Assembly (NCBI GenBank): GCA_002381185.1
Contig: DFOA01000031.1
Coordinates: 92,292 to 156,291, forward strand
Source: Firmicutes bacterium UBA3553
Lineage (GTDB): Bacteria > Bacillota > Clostridia > Tissierellales > Sedimentibacteraceae
Direction: 5' to 3'
DNA length: 64,000 nt
Below the pieces are notes generated by a model that was not told the origin of the DNA, did not search any database, and saw nothing but the letters and a program-made list of their open reading frames with translations. The position numbers were made by a program, and so were the translations under genes. Positions 34,192 through 41,869 of the stretch are shown one piece after another. Within the stretch, counting starts at the first letter, position 1. Each line of letters begins with the position of its first letter.

Positions 34192-34677
34192 TTGAATTGT
34201 TATGAAATCCAGGAATATTATAATAGATGCAGGTATGGAAATTATGTATACAGAAATCCAAGACTTGGTATATTCATAAATGAAGTACCTGTTAGTACTG
34301 ATTCTGGGTATATTGAAATTCATATAACTAAAGATCTTGGCAGGGAAATTGCGACTGATGCTGTCTTAACAATTTATGTTAATCAAAATGGGAATCAAGT
34401 TCCCATAATGAGCTTATCACCGACTCAAAATCCAACTATAATAGAATTACCGATTGCACATCCAGAAGGTACATTAGTTGAAGGGCCGGAATATTATTTT
34501 ACTCCATATAATTTAACAATAGAAAACGAGGGTTATTATAGAATAATTACACAAAACATCCGCCTTTTTCCAAATACCAAAGCTATCTTTTTTTACAACT
34601 TAAATGAAATTGTATCCGGCGAACCTAATCTAGAAGAAATTACAATATTTCCGCCGCATCCAAGAGATGAAATATAG
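34192..34677 (+). CDS. Beta-rich protein of unknown function, possibly spore-related
   Basis: A 161-residue protein starting at TTG after GGGAGAGG. It opens MNCYEIQEYYNRCRYGN and then has a beta-sandwich-like pattern: IFINEVPVSTDSGYIEIHI, VLTIYVNQNGNQVPIM, ENEGYYRIITQNIRLFP, ending FPPHPRDEI. This resembles the carboxypeptidase regulatory-like domain found at the N-terminus of the clostridial cortex-lytic enzyme SleC, from memory. No signal peptide or catalytic domain is present. A spore coat or cortex association is only a suggestion. Confidence 0.6.
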   Translation: MNCYEIQEYYNRCRYGNYVYRNPRLGIFINEVPVSTDSGYIEIHITKDLGREIATDAVLTIYVNQNGNQVPIMSLSPTQNPTIIELPIAHPEGTLVEGPEYYFTPYNLTIENEGYYRIITQNIRLFPNTKAIFFYNLNEIVSGEPNLEEITIFPPHPRDEI

Positions 34678-34834
34678 GTATCAGTACTTGCTAAACGTTT
34701 TATTAAATTTACAATAGTATAAGAATTTGAAAATTTCAGACTTTCATTGTCATATTTCAATCAATAATGCTAATAATAAAGCTGTAAGCAGAAAAGTTTA
34801 TTAATTCAAACATCAGAAAGCATCAGGAGAAAAT

Positions 34835-35077
34835 ATGGCTAATAAATACCCAATTAATAAAAACAACGACAATGAGAACAAATATAATAAACCTGACACA
34901 TACAGAAATGACAGTGAATTAACTAATAGGAACAGTTATATGATTTACGAATTGAATAATACATTTAATGATAAAAACAAGGATGTTTTTAACGGAAGTG
35001 CAAATGTCAAGCTTAATAATAACAAAAATATTTGTAATAAATCAGAAAATAAAAGAAATGAAAATAAGAATAAATAG
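34835..35077 (+). CDS. Asn/Lys-rich small protein, doubtful (80 aa)
   Basis: An ORF with ribosome binding site CAGGAG before its ATG encodes 80 residues dominated by Asn, Lys, Asp and Glu. The composition follows the AT-rich base content, so it may be chance coding. No domain, signal peptide or conserved motif is seen. The ribosome binding site is the only support. Confidence 0.3.
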   Translation: MANKYPINKNNDNENKYNKPDTYRNDSELTNRNSYMIYELNNTFNDKNKDVFNGSANVKLNNNKNICNKSENKRNENKNK

Positions 35078-35120
35078 AATAACAATAATTTTAAATAAAA
35101 TTGAGATTAATTGAATGGAG

Positions 35121-35255
35121 GGCGGATCTTTTGAAGCTTTATTGGTAAAAGGGTCCGTCATAATATTTACATAAAAATACTTGATAATTCAAAACTAAAT
35201 CATTAAAAACCGGAGATATCAAACTTTTCATATTTCATTTCACCTTTATTTTCTA
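35121..35255 (-). pseudogene. Decayed 3' end of a Uma2-family gene
   Basis: About 130 bases closely resemble the 3' end and terminator of the intact Uma2 gene at 38741-38870. Shared blocks include the terminator region TTGAAGCTTTATTGG and the segment ATATTTACATAAAAATACTTG. Near the stop codon the frame is broken by a one-base loss, and further upstream coding similarity fades. It is therefore a remnant of a second copy, on the minus strand like the intact one. Confidence 0.6.
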
Positions 35256-35304
35256 TCATTAACATTTAAAATTCAAAGCGGCTATGGCTGCTGTAAGATA
35301 AAGA

Positions 35305-35345
35305 AAATGCTTCATAAAATTTCTTTGTTTGTGTGAAGCATTTAT
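35305..35345. terminator. Hairpin before the glycosyltransferase cluster
   Basis: AAATGCTTCA (35305-35314) pairs with TGAAGCATTT (35334-35343). It lies 50 bases before the GT2 start and may be a terminator or a leader structure. Otherwise the 316-base gap 35078-35393 holds only the Uma2 remnant. Confidence 0.5.
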
Positions 35346-35393
35346 ATAAACGCCTTAAATGGTTATACTATAAACATTTACTTAGGTGAACCG

Positions 35394-36086
35394 ATGAAAA
35401 AAATAGTAATTATTCCTGCTTATAATGAGCAAAAAAACTTAACATACGTAATCAATGATCTGAAAACAAATGCTCCTGATTTTGATTATATAATTATTAA
35501 TGACGGCTCAACAGACGATACGGCTTCGTTGTGTAGGGAGAAAGGTTTCAATGTAGTTAATTTACCTATTAATTTAGGCATAGGAGCAAGCGTTCAAACA
35601 GGATATAAATATGCGCTGGAAAACGGTTATGATGTTGCCGTCCAATTTGATGGGGACGGGCAGCATGAAGCAAAGTATCTAAAACAAATGTATAATGAAT
35701 TAAATAAGACCGGCAGTGACATGGTTATCGGTTCAAGATATTTATCAAAGAGCGGATTTCAATCTACAACCATGAGGAGAATGGGCATCAGAATTTTGTC
35801 AAGGCTTATTAAAGCTTTGCATAAACAGGATATTAAGGATGTAACATCCGGGCTGAGAATGATAAACAGAAAGGTAATGGCAAGCTTTGCCGAATATTAT
35901 CCTTATGATTATCCCGAACCGGAAACAATTGCACTTTGTATACGTAAAAAATTTAAAATTACGGAAACACCGGTAACAATGAGAGCACGGAAAGAAGGAA
36001 ATTCTTCTATAGATACCATACAATCCGTATATTATATGCTGAAGGTCAGCTTTTCGATAATTATCGATTATTTTAAACGTCGGTAG
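35394..36086 (+). CDS. Family 2 glycosyltransferase (dolichol-phosphate mannosyltransferase-like)
   Basis: A 230-residue GT-A fold enzyme with no membrane segment. VIIPAYNEQKNL and NDGSTDDT mark the nucleotide-sugar site, and the metal-binding motif is FDGDGQH. VIGSRYLSKSG and VTSGLRMINR are typical of the DPM1/GtrB-like branch that makes polyprenyl-phosphate sugars. It starts a four-gene cluster with a DUF2304 protein, a large membrane protein and an EamA-like protein, suggesting transfer of a sugar to a lipid carrier and then to a surface polymer. Donor sugar unknown. Confidence 0.9.
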   Translation: MKKIVIIPAYNEQKNLTYVINDLKTNAPDFDYIIINDGSTDDTASLCREKGFNVVNLPINLGIGASVQTGYKYALENGYDVAVQFDGDGQHEAKYLKQMYNELNKTGSDMVIGSRYLSKSGFQSTTMRRMGIRILSRLIKALHKQDIKDVTSGLRMINRKVMASFAEYYPYDYPEPETIALCIRKKFKITETPVTMRARKEGNSSIDTIQSVYYMLKVSFSIIIDYFKRR

Positions 36087-36105
36087 AATAAAAGAGGGTG
36101 TTATA

Positions 36106-36525
36106 ATGAACTTACTTACACAGGTATGGATTATTGTTTTATCTGTCTGCATCATAATTTATCTTTTTGAAAAAATAAGAAAACAAAAATATTTTGTAAA
36201 ATTTTCAATGCCTTGGTTTTTTACGTTTTTTATAATAATAATACTGGCGGTTTTTCCTCATTTGATTGATGTAATAGCAAGGGCGCTGGGAATAAATGAG
36301 CCTACAAATGCCATATTTTTTATTGCAATTTGTATACTTGTGAATAATATTATTAACATATCCTTATCTATTTCAGAAGCTAAAAAACATTCAATTGAAA
36401 TGGCTCAGGAAATTGCCCTATTAAAAAAAGATATTTTAAATATGAATGACGAAATAACCGATAAGTATAAATTAGTCCGTGAAATTGCAATTCTAGACAA
36501 TACAGAAACCAATAATAAGAGCTAG
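36106..36525 (+). CDS. DUF2304 family membrane protein
   Basis: A 139-residue protein with three hydrophobic helices (about 4-22, 34-54, 65-85) and a charged C-terminal coiled coil. Length and pattern fit DUF2304 proteins, which are usually encoded next to GT2 genes. Starts 19 bases after the glycosyltransferase with ribosome binding site AGAGGGTG. Likely helps anchor or regulate the glycosyltransferase at the membrane. Confidence 0.8.
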   Translation: MNLLTQVWIIVLSVCIIIYLFEKIRKQKYFVKFSMPWFFTFFIIIILAVFPHLIDVIARALGINEPTNAIFFIAICILVNNIINISLSISEAKKHSIEMAQEIALLKKDILNMNDEITDKYKLVREIAILDNTETNNKS

Positions 36526-36533
36526 GCGGGAAA

Positions 36534-38330
36534 ATGAAATCAACAGTACATAAAATATCAGGAGTTATTATTTGGATATTATATTCCAATATATTGATTT
36601 ATTCATCATTTTATTTCAATTGGCAGCAGCATCTATATCAATACAGCGAGGTAATTGCCGCACTTATAATTGCAATTGCCCTTGTAACCGCTGTATGGCT
36701 GTATAGTGAAAAAAATGAGGTTATGCTGAAATTTAAACCGGGGATTTTTATTCTGTCAGTTACGACGGGGTTGACAGTAAATTTTCTGTTCTTCGGAAAA
36801 ATATTTTTATATGAGGAAACGGGCTATTGGCTTTCGACAGAAGGAATATATTATTTTATATTGCTTTTTTTACCCGTATACGTTTATATTCTTATGTCCA
36901 TATGCATGCTTGGCATATTTAAAGATATGACTCAAATTAAATCAGATAAAACAAGCATTATTCATAAGTTAAGCTATAAACAGCATTACCTTATTTTATT
37001 TGCTGTCCAGTCTTTCATACTTGGAATTTATTTTTGTGCCCTCAATCCGGGCAATATGTCCTATGACACATACAATCAGGTATGTCAGCTTAAAGGTATT
37101 ATTCCATTTAATACATGGCATCCCATAGGTCACACGTTATTTATAGGGCTGTTGATGAAAATTTGGGATAATTATGCGGTTATCACTGTTTTTCAAATTT
37201 TATTCTTTTCGGCTGTTACTTCGGCTTTCTGCACCATATTGCTTAAATATAATATAAAATGGCAAATAGTATACATTACGGCAATAGTGATGAGCGCCAT
37301 TCCATCAACAGGCATTAATGCAGTAACACAGTGGAAGGACATTCCTTTTACAGTCGGATTGTTGTGGGGTACTCTCATATTATTTAAAATGATAGCAGAT
37401 AAAAATTATTTTAAAAGGAATATCCATATTTTTGAGTTTGTTTTTTGTCTGCTGTCAATATCACTGTTTCGCTTTAACGGGATACTTGCTTTTATATTGA
37501 TGCTTATCGTTGCTTTTATATATGTATTTAAAAGCCGCAACGCAGTTCAGAAAAGAAATTTTTATATTTCCGCAGTCACAATATTAACTGTTTTTATTTT
37601 AATAAATAACATAATCCCTCATAAATTAAATGCAGTTCCGAATCCTTCCGGCATGAAGCTCAGATCCATATATCAGGGGTTAGCTGCTATGTATGTGTAC
37701 AGTGCGGAGAATGATTTAAGCGAAGAAAGCAGACAAAGTATAGAATCTGTTTGCACTCCGGAGCAAATGGACGAATTCTACAATCCTTATTTTGCTGATA
37801 CAATTTCAAGCAATACCCCTGGATTTTTAAATAATCTTTCTAAAATTAAAACTTCTGATGCATTGAAAATGTACGTGGAGGCCATAATTGCAAGGCCTGA
37901 AGTAATAATAGGGGATAAGTTGAACCTAACAGTAACTATGTGGGCTGTAACCAAGGACCCGTTCAGCTACAACAATGCATACACTACGGTAATACAGGAG
38001 GAAATGAAAGAGGAATTCGGAGTGCGCAGGTCGGAAAACATAATGACTGCTGCAGTTGAAAGAGCTGCGGAAATTACATTTTATGAGAATTATCTGTCAA
38101 ATACGCTTATATGGCGCCCAGGATTTTTCCTTTCTCTGGAGCTCATACTGCTCTTTTATTTAATAACTAAAAGAGACAGAAGAACGAGATTGTTTATACC
38201 CCTTATAAGTAATGCAATTATTGTATTTCTCACAATGCCGGCACAGGATTTCAGGTATCTATGGTTTATACAGATTATATTTCCATTTTTAGTCCTGGCT
38301 TGCTCGGTTAAATTGTCTGAAGAACAATAG
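36534..38330 (+). CDS. Polytopic membrane protein, glycosyltransferase-like (DUF6020 type)
   Basis: A 598-residue protein with about twelve or more membrane helices and one large extracytoplasmic region (about 365-500). The segments YDTYNQVCQLKGIIPFNTWHPIGHTLFIG and TQWKDIPFT resemble loops of GT-C-type integral membrane glycosyltransferases and of the DUF6020 family. It starts 8 bases after the DUF2304 gene. Probable role: transfer of a lipid-linked sugar, made by the GT2, onto an envelope polymer. Acceptor unknown. Confidence 0.72.
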   Translation: MKSTVHKISGVIIWILYSNILIYSSFYFNWQQHLYQYSEVIAALIIAIALVTAVWLYSEKNEVMLKFKPGIFILSVTTGLTVNFLFFGKIFLYEETGYWLSTEGIYYFILLFLPVYVYILMSICMLGIFKDMTQIKSDKTSIIHKLSYKQHYLILFAVQSFILGIYFCALNPGNMSYDTYNQVCQLKGIIPFNTWHPIGHTLFIGLLMKIWDNYAVITVFQILFFSAVTSAFCTILLKYNIKWQIVYITAIVMSAIPSTGINAVTQWKDIPFTVGLLWGTLILFKMIADKNYFKRNIHIFEFVFCLLSISLFRFNGILAFILMLIVAFIYVFKSRNAVQKRNFYISAVTILTVFILINNIIPHKLNAVPNPSGMKLRSIYQGLAAMYVYSAENDLSEESRQSIESVCTPEQMDEFYNPYFADTISSNTPGFLNNLSKIKTSDALKMYVEAIIARPEVIIGDKLNLTVTMWAVTKDPFSYNNAYTTVIQEEMKEEFGVRRSENIMTAAVERAAEITFYENYLSNTLIWRPGFFLSLELILLFYLITKRDRRTRLFIPLISNAIIVFLTMPAQDFRYLWFIQIIFPFLVLACSVKLSEEQ

Positions 38331-38348
38331 AAATGAAAAGGAGAAAAA

Positions 38349-38690
38349 ATGACCAATTTTATCGCATACATATTTTTTACTGTAATGGGCCTCATTATGA
38401 TGAAGGTTTCGGGACAGCCCATTAAATTCGGCTTAGACGAAGGGCTTGTTTATTTTAATATCAGCACAAAAATGATATTGGCATTAATATTTTACGCATC
38501 AAGTTTCCTGTTATGGACGGGGATTGTCGTTAAAAATGACCTGAGCTTCATAGTTCCGTTTTCATCAGCCATAATAAATATACTCTCCGTGGGTATAGGG
38601 ATATATATATTTCACGAATCAATCAATATTTATAAAACAATAGGAATACTTCTGGCAATATCGGGAGTGATACTTATGAACTACAAATAA
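38349..38690 (+). CDS. EamA/SMR-like four-helix membrane protein
   Basis: A 113-residue protein with four hydrophobic helices, and sequences LILMKVSGQP-like at the start and ISGVILMNYK at the end. It resembles the half-size EamA/SMR transporters. Such proteins in glycosyltransferase operons are thought to flip undecaprenyl-phosphate sugars. It is the last gene of the cluster, 18 bases after the large membrane protein, with ribosome binding site AAAGGAG. Confidence 0.75.
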   Translation: MTNFIAYIFFTVMGLIMMKVSGQPIKFGLDEGLVYFNISTKMILALIFYASSFLLWTGIVVKNDLSFIVPFSSAIINILSVGIGIYIFHESINIYKTIGILLAISGVILMNYK

Positions 38691-38740
38691 TGATAGACAG
38701 GTGATTGACTTTTCCTAGACAAATAAATAATTCAAAGTAA

Positions 38741-38779
38741 GACGGAGCTTTTTGAAGTTTTATTGGCAAAAGGTCCGCC
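38741..38779 (-). terminator. Terminator of the Uma2 gene
   Basis: The stem pairs GACGGAGCTTTTT with AAAAGGTCCGCC around a GAAGTTTTATTGGC loop. In minus-strand reading it follows the Uma2 stop within 10 bases. A similar hairpin is in the remnant copy at 35121. It may also serve the plus-strand cluster. Confidence 0.6.
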
Positions 38780-38786
38780 TTAATAT

Positions 38787-39317
38787 TTACATAAAAATAC
38801 TTGATAGGTTTATAACTAAATCATCAAAGACAGAGGATATTAAATTTTCGTGTTTAGAGAATTCATTATTTGATTTATTTTCAAAATTATAAATTGTTAT
38901 AGTCTTTGTTTTGGGATTAGCAATCCAATATTCTTTAACTCCAAATAATTCATATTTATAAAGCTTTGTAAAAGTATCCGTATACCGGCTGCTCAGGTTT
39001 AGAATTTCTATTACAATATGAGGAGCATTTTTGTATCTTTGAAAATCTGTATTTTCAAGTCCGCAAATAACTGAAATATCCGGAATTAACACATCATTAT
39101 TAAATTCTAATTCAGATTCGGTGAATACTTTACAAGGTTTTCCCTCAAGATAAATACTCAGTTCAAGATTTAATCTGCTCATGACTTCTTGATGCTTATA
39201 ATTCGGTCGGGGTGACATCAAAACAATTCCGTCTATTAATTCGTATTTTATTTCGTCTTTAACTTCTAATTTATTAAATTCTTCAAGCGAAAACCTTTTA
39301 GTTGAATATTGTTCCAT
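38787..39317 (-). CDS. Uma2 family (PD-(D/E)XK) putative nuclease
   Basis: A 176-residue protein of the Uma2/DUF820 family with a restriction-endonuclease-like fold. Visible elements are MSPRPNYKHQEV, LIPDISVIC (the PD of the motif), VIEILNLSS (the E), and KLYKYELFGVKEYWI (a conserved Lys and Tyr-Trp). Members are abundant in Cyanobacteria and found singly in Clostridia; their role is unknown. It stands alone on the minus strand between two plus-strand units. Confidence 0.9.
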   Translation of the reverse strand: MEQYSTKRFSLEEFNKLEVKDEIKYELIDGIVLMSPRPNYKHQEVMSRLNLELSIYLEGKPCKVFTESELEFNNDVLIPDISVICGLENTDFQRYKNAPHIVIEILNLSSRYTDTFTKLYKYELFGVKEYWIANPKTKTITIYNFENKSNNEFSKHENLISSVFDDLVINLSSIFM

Positions 39318-39474
39318 TGTTACCTCCCATTAATTTATTCTCAGTACCAATTTATTTTAAATAAGTATAACAAATCATATTTATAATATCAAATAAACTT
39401 TTATTATATAAGAAGCGCTGACGGGCTAATTGCAATAGTCTTATCGGCAATTACCGCATCATTTAGGAAATATA

Positions 39475-39517
39475 GAAAATAATGGTATAAACCAGAATAA
39501 ATATGTTGTATAATAAT
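39475..39517 (+). repeat. 43-bp repeated module, copy 1 (possible promoter)
   Basis: GAAAATAATGGTATAAA (39475-39491) and TATGTTGTATAATAAT (39502-39517) are separated by 10 variable bases. The same arrangement occurs at 46936-46978. The second block contains a perfect TATAAT, but there is no TTGACA-like element 17 bases upstream. It lies about 100 bases before the membrane protein at 39619. The rest of 39318-39618 holds no gene; a short frame ending before 39483 reads ADGLIAIVLSAITASFRKYRK-like and may be a protein remnant. Confidence 0.65.
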
Positions 39518-39618
39518 TATAGTTGCTGTATTCTAAAAAACACGTAATCAGTTGCAGGGCTAACAACCATTGCACACATAGGGTCAAATGGTTGGATTAT
39601 ATAAAGGGGATTGATGAT

Positions 39619-40197
39619 ATGAGAGAGCTAATAATAGGAGTTATAGCAATAGTAGTGTTTTTTTACATTATTTTTTTGATAATGGAATATAAAGCTAAAA
39701 ACTTTATATATGAAAAACATACAATTTCACTTATGTTAATCATGATGGCAAGTATGTACTTGAGCGGCTTTAAATATAGCTATAATCAACATCAGATTGG
39801 ATCCTACGGTATGTTAATTAATGTTATACTAGCAATTGTTATATTAGGCGGATATATTATCTTTCAAAAAAACAGGATTTACCTTTTCAAAGGGATAGAC
39901 AAAAAATTAGTTAGGGAAAATAAAAGTGAAATAATACAAATAATTGAGGATTATAAATCTAACTGTACAGACAGCAAATCAGATATAACTTATACAGGTA
40001 ACAGAGTAGTATTTGAAAAAGTAAATAAAGCACAAGCAGAAGAATGCCTGTCAATAATTGGTGAGTTTTTAGATAAAAATAGAAGAGAATATAAACCTAA
40101 AGATTATCTTATCTATTTTATTAAGGGTCATCTTATGCCGGCAGCAATAACGATTGCAGCCATGTTTATATTATTCAAGCTTATAATCTGTATATAA
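39619..40197 (+). CDS. Membrane protein of unknown function (192 aa)
   Basis: ATG 39619 is chosen because AAGGGG lies 9 bases upstream; the frame is open from 39523 without a site. Hydrophobic helices are at about 4-22, 34-50, 60-78 and near the C-terminus (172-190). A cytosolic charged region (85-160) lies between, with SDITYTGNRVVFEKVNKAQAEEC. No family recognised. The 43-bp repeated module lies upstream. Confidence 0.65.
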   Translation: MRELIIGVIAIVVFFYIIFLIMEYKAKNFIYEKHTISLMLIMMASMYLSGFKYSYNQHQIGSYGMLINVILAIVILGGYIIFQKNRIYLFKGIDKKLVRENKSEIIQIIEDYKSNCTDSKSDITYTGNRVVFEKVNKAQAEECLSIIGEFLDKNRREYKPKDYLIYFIKGHLMPAAITIAAMFILFKLIICI

Positions 40198-40291
40198 TTA
40201 AACGTAGCGAGACTTCTCCGAGGAACAAAATTGATAAAAAAGTCGTTTGTTAATAATAGGATATTATACCGTAAAAATAAAGGAGGCAGAG

Positions 40292-40411
40292 TTGAAAACT
40301 AAATTAAAAATATTAAGTGCTTCTGTGATTTTGAGTATGGCGATGGCAATCAATACATTTGGAGCAACACAAAATGTAATATTTAATTTGACTGACTGGA
40401 GGCTATCATGA
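40292..40411 (+). CDS. Small secreted peptide (39 aa)
   Basis: TTG start 5 bases after AGGAGG. The product has a classic signal peptide (KTKLKILSASVILSMAMAIN) with a likely cleavage after FGA, leaving a mature end TQNVIFNLTDWRLS-like of 14 residues. Its stop overlaps the ATG of the next secreted protein (ATGA), indicating translational coupling. It may be a leader gene for coupling, a secreted peptide, or a truncated copy of a larger secreted protein. Confidence 0.5.
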   Translation: MKTKLKILSASVILSMAMAINTFGATQNVIFNLTDWRLS

Positions 40412-41814
40412 AAAGATTATTAAAAAACATAGTTGTTACTCTTTTAATTTCCTCATTTACCATTGTTTTTGCCAATTCGGGACCCGTATATTGGCAGGGC
40501 TACCCCTCATCTGATATAATGACAGTAGATAAAAATTCACCCATCGAAATAAATAATGAAAAACTTACATTTGATTTTTCTGACGAAGATCGAGATTCAT
40601 TTTCAGTTACAGCTAAAGTAACCGCAGAATATGAGATGATTAACCCTACAAATGAAACTCAACGGGTGCAAATGGCATTTCCATTTGTTGAAAGACTTGA
40701 TAATCTTAATTATGATGATATAAAAATAACTGCTGATGGCAAAGAGTTGCCTTATGAGTTTCATATAGGCAAGGCTGTTGATAATTATGAAAGTAGTTTT
40801 GAAGAAACTAAAGAAAAGAATTTTGATTTTGATGAAATCATTAATACAATTTCCCATGATATTTATAAAGCTAATAGTTTTAATGCAGATGAAATCGGCA
40901 AACTTTATTATATCAAAATAAAACCGTCTACCGACGCGGGAATAGAATTTGCTGTTGATTTTAGCTATGACCAGGAAAAAACCAATATCCTAATAAAAAA
41001 TTTTAATAGTTTTAATATTAATGACGAGAAAATAAGGATTGCATCTGATTGCTTTGAGCCCCAAATTGCAGAGATTTATGTTTTGGGAGAAGACATTGAT
41101 TTTAATATTAATGGATATACCATTGGTTCTTCAAAGGAAGAAACAAATCTATTTACTTATGAAATATTTGAAAAAGAAGTTGATGTTAAAACATATCTGC
41201 TTGATTATATAAAAAGCTATTATCGTGATAATTTTGAACACATTTCAGATATCCAACTATATAACATTTATGCAAATGCGCTGGACAGGTATTTTATAAA
41301 TAATCTTGGGTTTTGTTCAGAACATGATATTTTTTCTGAAAGTGGTCATGAAAGAATAATAACTTTAGTTTATACCGTAGAATTCCTCCCTGCATCAGAG
41401 CATAAGGTAAGTGTGAGCTATTTAACAAGGGGTACAATGGATAAAAGGAATACCGCGAAGCCTCAGTATTTATATGATTATATTTTAAATCCTGCCGAAA
41501 ACTGGAATAAATTTAATAATTTAAACATTAAAATAATAACTCCGCCGGAAGCCCCTTACATTGTTGACAGCAGCATTGAACTGAATAAAGAGGAAGGCAA
41601 TATTTACACTGCAGCCTTAGAAAATCTTCCTGAAGATGATTTGTCATTCACCCTTTATTCAAGGGAAAAAGTAACAATGCTGGATAAGATTGAAGGGCGG
41701 GTAAACAGAAGCTTCGGCTATTTTGCTCCTATTGTTATTGGAATAATTGTGATTCTTGTGATGATATTGGGTATTGCAATTGTAAGTAAGTTAAAGAGAA
41801 AAAGGCCTAAATAA
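40408..41814 (+). CDS. Secreted or membrane-anchored protein of unknown function (468 aa)
   Basis: Signal peptide at residues 1-22 (LLISSFTIVFA|NSG). A large extracytoplasmic region of about 410 residues follows, with strands such as SVTAKVTAEYEMINPTNET and VSVSYLTRGTMDKRN, then a C-terminal membrane helix (about 440-460) and a basic tail KLKRKRPK, typical of a wall-facing anchor. Its start overlaps the small peptide gene. It precedes the WG/SLH surface protein by 55 bases. I do not recognise a family with certainty; the extracellular part looks like a beta-sandwich domain. Confidence 0.75.
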   Translation: MKRLLKNIVVTLLISSFTIVFANSGPVYWQGYPSSDIMTVDKNSPIEINNEKLTFDFSDEDRDSFSVTAKVTAEYEMINPTNETQRVQMAFPFVERLDNLNYDDIKITADGKELPYEFHIGKAVDNYESSFEETKEKNFDFDEIINTISHDIYKANSFNADEIGKLYYIKIKPSTDAGIEFAVDFSYDQEKTNILIKNFNSFNINDEKIRIASDCFEPQIAEIYVLGEDIDFNINGYTIGSSKEETNLFTYEIFEKEVDVKTYLLDYIKSYYRDNFEHISDIQLYNIYANALDRYFINNLGFCSEHDIFSESGHERIITLVYTVEFLPASEHKVSVSYLTRGTMDKRNTAKPQYLYDYILNPAENWNKFNNLNIKIITPPEAPYIVDSSIELNKEEGNIYTAALENLPEDDLSFTLYSREKVTMLDKIEGRVNRSFGYFAPIVIGIIVILVMILGIAIVSKLKRKRPK

Positions 41815-41869
41815 TTGAAATATAGCTTTATTATCGTAAAATTATAATAAATTAATGGAGGAAACAATC

